64,000 nucleotides of DNA from positions 2,120,692-2,184,691 of the forward strand of contig JACTAT010000036.1 of NCBI GenBank assembly GCA_014526335.1. Reading direction: 5' to 3'. Each line of letters starts with the position of its first letter. Position 1 is the stretch's first letter. Of this stretch, positions 47,791 through 57,651 are shown piece after piece. The notes beneath the pieces were generated by a model. The model saw nothing but the letters and a program-made list of their open reading frames with translations, was not told where the DNA came from and did no database searches. The stretch is from Chrysaora quinquecirrha (Eukaryota; Cnidaria; Scyphozoa; Semaeostomeae; Pelagiidae). The position numbers and the translations under genes are program-made.

Positions 47791-47835
47791 ATGAAAGACC
47801 TCTTAAGCCTGTTGTGTTTGCTGAAACTTTGCTGA
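47791..47835 (+). other. Very short frame resembling the array signal exon
   Basis: ATGAAAGACCTCTTAAGCCTG encodes MKDLLSLLCLLKLC-stop. The start resembles the signal exon of the array genes (ATGAAAAATCTCTTCCTACTG), and it lies about 850 bp downstream of the cationic-exon relic. The duplicate at 51847-51906 reads MKDLLGLLCLLKLIAGHVD-stop. It could be a relic signal exon. Similarity is limited to about 25 bases. Confidence 0.3.
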
Positions 47836-49499
47836 GGTTGGTCATGTAGACTAAAGTTATCTAGGAAAATAAAAGCAAATCAACACGGCTATCAAGTGTA
47901 GAATCTGTATTAAAGAACTTTCTGAGCACTTTCTGTTTCATCACATTATTCTGCAATCTCTACCGCGACACATCGAATAGCTGATCTTGGAAGCGATCGA
48001 GCTAAGACAAAAACACAAGTCATAAGCCAACGAATCGAAATCTCTAACATTAAATGAAACTCTGTGGATTTTGAGCAAAAACACAGTTTTTAATGAGAAA
48101 ATGAAATAAAATAGAAGCGAAAAAAATGAAATGATGAATATTATCATTTATAATTTCTTATTAATAAATATTTTATTCGGAAAAGTTATTCACTTGATCA
48201 GAAACCCCTGCAATCAAGTGCGTTTACAGACTGACCAAAAAGAAAAGCGATAAATATTCTGATCGGGGTGGAATCTGTGAACTATTTTGCAATGAAAGAA
48301 GCGCAATGAATTCCAATTTTGTGAAATGCTTCTAGTTTACCATATTTTGACCAAAACTCGAGTTACGAGCAATTAAGTGGCGAAGAAACGAAAAATTCCT
48401 ATACACTTTTTTCAATAAGCAACTGGACTTAGTTTGGTTCAGCCCTCAAGAGTTGCTTAATAAGCAACTGGTCAATAAGACACTAGGGCTGAGATTTTGT
48501 TATGATTTTTAGTGAAATAGCTTGCTTTATACTGTAGCTACATCCTAGCAAACTTGTCAATTATAATGAAAAGCCAGAAAAGCAAAAATAAGAGGTTTTA
48601 GTTGGTACCAGTCATTCTGCGAGGGCCGAAATACTAGATATGTTATAAAAAGTGTACTTTTCTAAACGAATCCTCAAAAATACCCTTGCTTAATATCGTT
48701 TCCATAAAGCCCATGCCAGCGCATGCTCCAGAAAAAAAGCGGAAATCGATTAAAGCTAAGTGTCCCTTCTGCCTTACTATGCTGTGGTTGTGAGATGTAT
48801 TTGGTCTAGGAACTTTTAAATAGGTGTTTGCCCCCCCCCATTTTTTAAAAATATTGCAGTCCCCCACAATAACATTGTTGTGTGTATGTAATAGCAACAT
48901 GACTCTTTAATCAATCTTTACCTGGCAAGGGGGCAACGGTAAGCAAACTGATTCTTTTGGTGAAGGGCCCAAGGTGATTTAAAAAGATTTTGAATCTGAG
49001 AATTTTAAAAAATACTTTTCATAGCAAAGGCAAATTTCTTCCGAATGTTGTTCAAATGCCGTAGAAAAGGTTTAGTATGGCTTTGACTGAAAGATCGTGC
49101 AAAATGTCTTCTCCCTCATGTTATCATCGCAAAAGAAATGCATGCTGAGCTACGGTATTGCATTTTGGCCAACAAGAGAACTGAATACAGGCTCCATTTA
49201 TCAGAATGTTACACTGAAAATACAGCAGATACTCGACATCCTTCGTATATCCTGATGAAAGATGAAAAGCGATTCACATCCATGATTGGAATTCACTCAT
49301 TAATTAAGCCAACAAACAAGAAAACAAAAAATATATCTGGAACCGACTACAGTGAGACTTAAAGAGCGTATACACTGTTTGATCTTTGCGTTCTTTTATG
49401 TAGCTGCATTAATTATTGTATAAATCAAAAGGTAAAAATTGTTAATTGGAATGAATATAAGCGAACATTAGTGTTTTTGTGTAACGTGTCGCAAACGGA

Positions 49500-49754
49500 G
49501 GGTGGACAAGAGGAAGCGTTCTTAAGCAAGGAGAATACCTCAAGCACAGACTCTTCAATTATGATGGCAGAGGGCGCAAAGATGCCACATATTTATACTA
49601 TTTCTATGACAGACTAATCAAGGAACGATTGTTCTATGTTGCACAAGCAAGAAAGGCAAAAATAACTGGTCGAACAGAGGAACTAACAGCTGGCAAAATG
49701 AGAGACCCAAACAGCAACTCGTTCTATGAAAAACTAGGCCAGATTGTCACATTG
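49500..49754 (+). other. Unassigned coding-like fragment (possibly from a mobile element)
   Basis: An open frame reads ...GEYLKHRLFNYDGRGRKDAT and continues through YFYDRLIKERLFYVAQARKA and KMRDPNSNSFYEKLG. The composition looks like real protein. The pattern loosely recalls the N-terminal region of Helitron replicase-helicases, but this is only an impression. It is absent from the right copy of the duplication, where about 240 bp are deleted or were never inserted. Confidence 0.3.
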
Positions 49755-49939
49755 ATTAGCTGTTCTCTATGTCTGTTCATAAATACGACTTTGAATTCTT
49801 CATGTTATTACTAGTTTCCTACATTCAAATTATTCATTATGTGTTGCTTGATGGATTTAAAAGAAACAAGATTCAAACCTTGGAACAAATAATCCATTTA
49901 ACTAGAGTCTTTGAAATTTGTGTTAAATAATGTGAAAAA

Positions 49940-50780
49940 GTATCGATGACTTGAGCTGGTTTGCTTTAGATTACTTCAATGATTGAATCCTTTTCGCAGA
50001 TATAACGTTTATATTCTTTCTCTCCTGTGTGATTTAGCTGGTTTCACTTTTGATTTCTTCAATGATTAAGTTCTTTTCACAGATATAACGTTCATATTCT
50101 TTCTTCCTTGTGTGAGTTAGCTGGTTTCACTTTTGATTTCTTCAATGATTAAGTTCTTTTCACAGATATAACGTTTATATTCTTTCTTCATTGTGTGAGT
50201 TAGCTGGTTTCACTTTTGATTTCTTCAATGACCAAATCTTTTTCACAGATATAACGTTTATATTCTTTCTTCCTTGTGTGAGTTAGCTGGTTTCACTTTT
50301 GATTTCTTCAATGATTAAGTTCTTTTCACAGATATAACGTTCATATTCTTTCGTTCTTGTGTGAGTTAGCTGGTTTCACTTTTGATTTCTTCAATGACCA
50401 AATCTTTTTCACAGATATAACGTTTATATTCTTTCTTCCTTGTGTGAGTTAGCAGGTTTCACTTTTGATTTCTTCAATGATTAAGTTCTTTTCACAGATA
50501 TAACGTTCATTTTCTTTCTTTCTTGTGTGAGTTAGCTGGTTTCACTTTTGATTTCTTCAATGACCAAATCTTTTTCACAGATATAACGTTTATATTCTTT
50601 CTTCCTCGTGTGAGTTAGCTGGTTTCACTTTTGATTTCTTCAATGATTAAGTTCTTTTCACAGATATAACGTTTATATTCTTTCTTCATTGTGTGAGTTA
50701 GCTGGTTTCACTTTTGATTTCTTCAATGACCAAATCTTTTTCACAGATATAACGTTTATATTCTTTCTTCCTTGTGTGAG
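49940..50780. repeat. 83-bp satellite, array A (about 10 copies, dimeric pattern)
   Basis: The unit includes TTTTCACAGATATAACGTTT, ATATTCTTTCTTTCTTGTGT, GAGTTAGCTGGTTTCACTTT and TGATTTCTTCAATGATTAAG. From about 50220 the units alternate between GATTAAGTTC and GACCAAATCT types, giving a roughly 166-bp higher-order repeat. The first unit keeps CTCTCCTGTGTGA, identical to the linker region of a C2H2 gene. The array ends abruptly against a reverse-transcriptase fragment at 50781. Confidence 0.92.
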
Positions 50781-50937
50781 TGCAAGAGAATGCAATTAAA
50801 AAGTTTTGCAATAGGTTTAGCTAGAATAAAGCGACCATATTTCAAAAATTCGTTTAGAATACCATCTAAACCTGGCGATTTACCAAGTTTAAGTTTACTT
50901 GCGCATTTAATGACCTCCTCAGCCCTTTCCCTTTCTC
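50781..50937 (-). mobile_element. Non-LTR retrotransposon reverse-transcriptase fragment
   Basis: On the minus strand the frame reads AEEVIKCASKLKLGKSPGLD followed by GILNEFLKYG and AKPIAKLFNCIL. The KSPGLDGI-type motif with following N-E-F-L-K is the start of the reverse-transcriptase domain of LINE elements. It is only about 50 codons, cut on one side by the satellite array. Confidence 0.75.
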
Positions 50938-51012
50938 GTTTAAGATATAGAAATTTGATATGAGATGACAAAGAAAGCTTCGAGTCCAGGATTATACCTT
51001 GGAACTATTTTA

Positions 51013-51066
51013 AGATGGTTCCACGGAAGATGGTCTCGCAGAAGATGGTCTCCCGGAAGAGAATAA
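51013..51066 (+). pseudogene. Relic of the (RRRWS)n exon, right copy
   Basis: It is identical in content to the relic at 46939-46992 (two and a half RRRWS-like repeats then TAA). It arose by the segmental duplication, not as an independent array member. Confidence 0.7.
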
Positions 51067-51299
51067 ATGAATATACCAGGACTGCTTCTTAGATTAAAGT
51101 TTTCTTACCTTATTGCATTGCTGGGTTTCGTCTGTTAAACTTGTTACTTCATTAATCAGTGATGATAAGTGATTCCTTTTTTTGAGCAAACTAATTCCTT
51201 TTATTGAGTGAATTAGCATTACGGAATAAAAATTGGTTAAGGTTGTCACTAGCAACTCATCTGCGACTTCGAAAATTCTGAATTTAAATTTTTTTCTGT

Positions 51300-51675
51300 C
51301 CTTGTGTGAACTAACCAGCTTGCGTACTTCGGGTGACAGATTCTCAAAGATTGAAGGGCACGGCAAATGCAAACCGAGGAATGCAGAGAGAGTAGTGTTC
51401 CGTCAGTGTGCTTGCTTTTTCATGGCAAAAGATTCTCAGAAATCAAACGGCAAGGAAAATATTAAACCAGGAAAGGAGAGAGAGTTGTGTTCTGTCCGTG
51501 TATGAATTAACCAACTTGCTTACTCAGGGTGGAAGATTCTTAATGATCAAAGGTAAAGAAGAGGGAGTAGTGTTCTGTGCGGGTATGAACTTTCTTACCC
51601 AGGATGGAAGAATCTCGAAGACCAAAGGGAAAGGACAATATGAAGCGAGGAAAAGAGACAGAGAGTAGTGTTCTC
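51300..51675. repeat. Minisatellite, about 105-bp unit, right copy
   Basis: This corresponds to 47222-47625. One unit is shortened around 51540-51575 relative to the left copy. Confidence 0.7.
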
Positions 51676-53759
51676 ATAGGGAAGATATTTCTGGAAGTCG
51701 CTTGCCAAGTCACACAACGAGCGATAATGAAAATCCTTAAGAAAAAACGGAGTTGTGACACAGAATAGTTATTTAGGCATTAGGGTCGCTGGTGAGGGAA
51801 ATTTTATAGAAAACATTCAACAACGACATTAAACAACGGTGAAGCCATGAAAGACCTCTTAGGCCTGTTGTGTTTGTTGAAATTGATCGCTGGTCATGTA
51901 GACTAAAGTTATCTTGGAAAATAAAAGAAAATCTACATGGCTATCTATTTATCAAGTGCAGAATCTGTATTAAACAACTTTCTGAGCACTTTCTGTTTCA
52001 TCACATTATTCTGCAATCTCTACCGCGACAGCATCGAATGGCCGATCTTGGAAGCGATCGAGCTAAGACAAGGACACAAGTCATAAGCCAACGAATCGAA
52101 GTCTCCAACATTAAATGAAACTCTGTGGATTTTGAGCGAAAACACGGTTCTTAATCAGAAAATGAAATAAAATATAAGCGAAAAAATGAAAGGATGAATA
52201 TTTTCATTTAAAATTTCTTATTAGTAAATATTTTATTCGGAAAAGTTGTTCACTTGATCAGAAACCCCTGCAATCAAGTGCTTGTACAGACTGACCAGAA
52301 AGAAAAGCGATAAATAGTCTGATCGGGATGGAATCTGTGAACTATTTTGCAATGAAAAGAAGCGCAATGAATTCCAGTTTTGTGAAATGCTTTTAGTTTT
52401 ACCATATTTTGACCAAAACTCGAGATACGAACAATTAAGTGGCAAAGAAACGAAAAATTCCTATACACTTTTTTCAATAAGCAACTGGACTTAGTTTGGT
52501 TCAGCCCTCAAGAGTTGCTTAATAAGCAACTGGTCAATAAGACACTAAGGCTGAGATTTTGCCATGATTTTCAGTGAAATAGCTTGCTTTATACTGTACA
52601 TCCTTGCAAACTTGTCAATTATATTGAAAAGCCAGAAAAGCAAAAATAAAAGGTTTTAGTGGCTACTAGTCATTCTGCGAGGGCCGAAATAGTAGATATG
52701 TTAAAAAAAGTGTACTTTTCTAAACGAATCCTCAAAAATTCCCTTGCTTAATCTCGTTTCCATAAAGCCCATGCCAGCGCATGCTCCAGAAAAAAGCGGA
52801 AATCGATTAAAGCTAAGTGTCCCTTCTGCCTTACTATGCTGTGGTTGTGAGATGTATTTGGTCTAGGAACTTTTAAATAGGTGTTTGAAAATATTGTTTA
52901 AAAATATTGCAGTCCCCCACAATAACATTGTTGTGTGTATGTAATAGCAACATGACTCTTTAGTCAATCATTACCTGACAAGGGGGCAACGGTAAGCAAA
53001 ATGATTCTTTTGGTGAAGGGTCCAAGGTGTTTTAAAAAGATTTTGAATCTGAGAATTTAAAAAAAATATTTTTCATAGCAAAGGCAAATTTCTTCCGAAT
53101 GTTGTTCAAATGCCGTAGAAAAGGTTTAGTATGGCTTTGACTGAAAGATCGCGCAAAATGTCTTCTCCCTCATGTTATCATCGCAAAAGAAATGCATGCT
53201 GAGCTAAGGTATTGCATTTTGGCCAACAAATGAACTGAATACAGGCTCCATTTATCAGAATGTTACACTGAAAATACAGCAGATACTCGACATCCTTCGT
53301 ATGTCCTGATAAAAGATGAAAAGCGATTCACATCCATGATTGGAAATCACTCATTAATTAAGCCAACAAACAAGAAAACAAAAAATATATTTGGAAGCGA
53401 CTACAGTGAGATTTAAAGAGCGTATACACTGTTTGATATTGCCGTTCTTTTATGTAGGTTTATTATTTATTGTATACATCAAAAGGTAAAAATTGTTAAT
53501 TGCAATGAATATAAGCGAACATTAGTGTTTTTGTGTAACGTGTCATAGCGTGTCACATCGATTAGCTGTTCTCTATGTATGTTCATAAATACGACTTTGG
53601 ATTCTTCATGTTATTACTAGTTTTCCACATTCAAATTATTCGTTATATGATGTGTATCTTGACAGATTTAAAGTAAAAAAGTTTCAAACCTTGGAAGAAG
53701 TAATCCATTGAACTTGAGTCTTTGAACTCTATGTTAAATAATGTGAAAAAGTATCGATG

Positions 53760-56700
53760 ACTTGAGCTGGTTTGTCTTAGATTACTTCAATGATTCAATC
53801 CGTTTCGCAGATAGAACGATAATATTTTCTCTCCTGTGTGAGTTAGCTGGTTTCGTTCTTCATTACCCCAATCATTAAAACTTTTTCACAGATATAACGT
53901 TTATATTCTTTCTTTATTGTGTGAGTTAGCAGGTTTCACTTTCGATTTCTTCAAAGATTAAATCTTTTTCACAGATATAACGTTTATATTCTTTCTTCCT
54001 TGTGTGAGTTAGCTGGTTTCACTTTTGATTTCTTCAATGATTAAGTTCTTTTCACAGATATAACGTTTATATTATTCTTTCTTTCTTGTGTGAGTTAGCT
54101 GGTTTCACTTTTGATTTCTTCAATGACCAAATCCTTTTCACAGATATAACGTTTATATTCTTTCTTTCTTGTGTGAGTTAGCTGGTTTCACTTTTGATTT
54201 CTTCAATGATTAAGTTCTTTTCACAGATATAACGTTTATATTCTTTCTTTCTTGTGTGAGTTAGCTGGTTTCACTTTTGATTTCTTCAATGATTAAGTTC
54301 TTTTCACAGATATAACGTTTATATTCTTTCTTTCTTGTGTGAGTTAGCAGGTTTCACTTTTGATTTCTTCAATGATTAAGTTCTTTTCACAGATATAACG
54401 TTTATATTCTTTCTTTCTTGTGTGAGTTAGCTGGTTTCACTTTTGATTTCTTCAATGATTAAGTTCTTTTCACAGATATAACGTTTATATTCTTTCTTCC
54501 TTGTGTGAGTTAGCAGGTTTCACTTTTGATTTCTTCAATGATTAAGTTCTTTTCACAGATATAACGTTTATACTCTTTCTTTCTTGTGTGACTTAGCTGG
54601 TTTCACTTTTGATTTCTTCAATGATTAAGTTCTTTTCAAAGATATAACGTTTATATTCTTTCTTTCTTGTGTGACTTAGCTGGTTTCACTTTTGATTTCT
54701 TCAATGATTAAGTTCTTTTCACAGATATAACGTTTATATTCTTTCTTTCTTGTGTGAGTTCACTTTTGATTTCTTCAATGATTAAGTTCTTTTCACAGAT
54801 ATAACGTTTATATTCTTTCTTTCTTGTGTGACTTAGCTGGTTTCACTTTTGATTTCTTCAATGATTAAGTTCTTTTCACAGATATAACGTTTATATTCTT
54901 TCTTTCTTGTGTGAGTTAGCTGGTTTCACTTTTGATTTCTTCAATGATTAAGTTCTTTTCACAGATATAACGTTTATATTCTTTCTTTCTTGTGAAGTTA
55001 GCTGGTTTCACTTTTGATTTCTTCAATGAATAAGTTATTTTCACAGATATAACGTTTATATTCTTTCTTTCTTGTGTGAGTTAGCTGGTTTCACTTTTGA
55101 TTTCTTCAATGATTAAGTTCTTTTCACAGATATAACGTTTATATTCTTTCTTTCTTGTGTGAGTTAGCTGGTTTCACTTTTGATTTCTTCAATGATTAAG
55201 TTCTTTTCACAGATATAACGTTTATATTCTTTCTTTGTTGTGTGAGTTAGGTGGTTTCACTTTTGATTTCTTCAATGGTTAAGTTCTTTTCACAGATATA
55301 ACGTTCACATTCTTTCTTTCTTGTGTGAGTTAGCTGGTTTCACTTTTGATATCTTCAATGATTAAGTTCTTTTCACAGATAAAACGTTTATATTCTGTCT
55401 TTCTTGTGTGAGTTAGCTGGTTTCATTTTTGATTTCTTCAATGATTAAGTTCTTTTCACAGATATAACGTTTATATTCCTTCTTTCTTGTGAAGTTAGCT
55501 GGCTTCACTTTTGATTTCTTCAATGATTAAGTTCTTTTCACAGATATAACGTTTATATTCTTTCTTTCTTGTGTGAGTTAGCTGGTTTCACTTATGATTT
55601 CTTCAATGATTAAGTTCTTTTCACAGATATAACGTTTATATTCTTTCTTTCTTGTGTGAGTTAGCTGGTTTCACTTTTGATATCTTCAATGATTAAGTTC
55701 TTTTCACAGATATAACGTTTATATTCTTTCTTCCTTGTGTGACTTAGCAGGTTTCACTTTTGATTTCTTCAATGATTAAGTTATTTTCACAGATATAACG
55801 TTTATATTCATTCTTTCTTGTGTGAGTTAGCTGGTTTCACTTATGATTTCTTCAATGATTAAGTTCTTTTCACAGATATAACGTTTATATTCTTTCTTTC
55901 TTGTGTGAGTTAGCTGGTTTCACTTTTGATTTCTTCAATGATTAAGTTCTTTTCACAGATATAACGTTCACATTCTTTCTTTCTTGTGTGAGTTAGCTGG
56001 TTTCACTTTTGATTTCTTCAATGATTAAGTTCTTTTCACAGATATAACGTTTATATTCTTTCTTTCTTGTGTGAGTTAGCTGGTTTCACTTTTGATTTCT
56101 TCAATGATTAAGTTCTTTTCACAGATATAACGTTTTTCTTCTTTCTTTCTTGTGAAGTTAGCTGGTTTCACTTTTGATTTCTTCAATGATTAAGTTCTTT
56201 TCACAGATATAACGTTTATATTCTTTCTTTCTTGTGAAGTTAGCTGGTTTCACTTTTGATTTCTTCAATGATTAAGTTCTTTTCACAGATATAACGTTTA
56301 TATTCTTTCTTTCTTGTGTGAGTTAGCTGGTTTCACTTTTGATTTCTTCAATGATTAAGTTCTTTTCACAGATATAACGTTTATATTCTCTCTTTCTTGT
56401 GTGAGTTAGCTGGTTTCACTTTTGATTTCTTCAATGATTAAGTTCTTTTCGCAGATATAACGTTCACATTCTTTTTTTCTTGTGTGAGTTAGCTGGTTTC
56501 ACTTTTGATTTCTTCAATGATTAAGTTCTTTTCACAGATAAAACGTTTATATTCTGTCTTTCTTGTGTGAGTTAGCTGGTTTCATTTTTGATTTCTTCAA
56601 TGATTAAGTTCTTTTCACAGATATAACGTTTATATTCTTTCTTTCTTGTGAAGTTAGCTGGTTTCACTTTTGATTTCTTCAATGATTAAGTTCTTTTCAC

Positions 56701-57310
56701 AGATATAACGTTTATATTCATTCTTTCTTGTGTGAGTTAGCTGGTTTCACTTATGATTTCTTCAATGATTAAGTTCTTTTCACAGATATAACGTTTATAT
56801 TCTTTCTTTCTTGTGTGAGTTAGCTGGTTTCACTTTTGATTTCTTCAATGATTAAGTTCTTTTCACAGATATAACGTTTATATTCTTTCTTCCTTGTATG
56901 AGTTAGCAGGTTTCACTTTTGATTTCTTCAATGATTAAGTTCTTTTCACAGATATAACGTTTATATTCTTTCTTTCTTGTGTGAGTTAGCTGGTTTCACT
57001 TTTAATTTCTTCAATGATTAAGTTCTTTTCACAGATATAACGTTTATATTCTTTCTTTCTTGTGTGAGTTAGCTGGTTTCACTTTTGATTTCTTCAATGA
57101 TTAAGTTCTTTTCACAGATATAACGTTTATATTCTTTCTTTCTTGTGTGAGTTAGCTGGTTTCACTTTTGATTTCTTCAATGATTAAGTTCTTTTCACAG
57201 ATATAACGTTTATATTCTTTCTTCATTGTGTGAGTTAGCTGGTTTCACTTTTGATTTCTTCAATGACCAAATCTTTTTCACAGATATAACGTTTATATTT
57301 TCTTTCTTGT
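53760..57310. repeat. 83-bp satellite, array B (about 43 copies)
   Basis: Head-to-tail copies of the array A unit, here mostly the GATTAAGTTC type, with variants such as TTGTGAAGTTAGC (short form), AACGTTCACATTC and AGATAAAACG recurring at intervals. Edge units are the most divergent (CTCTCCTGTGTGAG near 53838, and 57300-57420 on the right), as expected for a satellite homogenised in its centre. The right edge runs into the zinc-finger gene at 57652-58535, whose 84-bp finger unit aligns with the satellite unit base by base. Confidence 0.93.
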
Positions 57311-57651
57311 GCGAGATAGCTGGTCTCATTTCAATTACTTAATTAATAAAATCCTTTTCTCGGACGTAACGTTTACATTGTTCCTCCCATGAGTGAGTTA
57401 GCTGATGCCTTTTAAGATCATGCAGTTGTTTAAGCACTTTCTGCAAATATCACAGCAATGTATATGTGGTTTTTCTTCTGGGTATTTCTGTTGATGAGAT
57501 TCTAGAAGATTTGACTGATTAAATCCTTTTCCACAAGCATCATATTCAAATTGTTTCTCTCTCGAAAGCACTAAATAATGGTTTCTTTAAGAATTTTTGA
57601 ACTTCTTTAAGAATTTACAGCATAAATATCTTTTTTCGATGAATCACATCG
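57311..57651 (-). pseudogene. Decayed C2H2 zinc-finger coding sequence
   Basis: Between the satellite and the intact finger exon lie about four diverged 84-bp finger units. On the plus strand these show TTTCTGCAAATATCACAGCA, GAGTGAGTTAGCTGATG and TTTTCCACAAGCATCATATTC (reverse complements of Cys-x2-Cys and His linker codons). They are broken by stops and indels. They form a visible gradient from functional fingers to satellite. Confidence 0.7.

Larger units (their letters stand above)
46785..49935. repeat. Segmental duplication, left copy
   Basis: This interval is repeated at about 50838-53735 with small differences, an offset of about 4.07 kb in its left part. Shared landmarks include the cationic-exon relic, a 105-bp minisatellite, the ATGAAAGACCTC small frame, the TCACTTGATCAGAAACCCC block and the GCAAAAGAAATGCATGCTGAGC block. 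The left copy keeps about 240 bp at 49490-49740 that the right copy lacks, and lacks a reverse-transcriptase fragment that the right copy has at its border. Confidence 0.85.
50838..53735. repeat. Segmental duplication, right copy
   Basis: This is the duplicate of 46785-49935 in the same orientation. It has its own small indels and lacks the 49490-49740 segment. It leads directly into satellite array B, as the left copy leads into array A, so the duplicated unit includes the satellite. Confidence 0.85.

Noticed and set aside
47467..47845. Minus-strand frames of 97 and 100 codons in the duplicated segment
   Set aside because: They lie across a minisatellite, are not preserved at matching length in the right duplicate, and show no known domain.
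53760..57310. CRISPR-like array
   Set aside because: Repeats are directly abutting 83-bp units with no unique spacers, and the setting is a eukaryotic genome.
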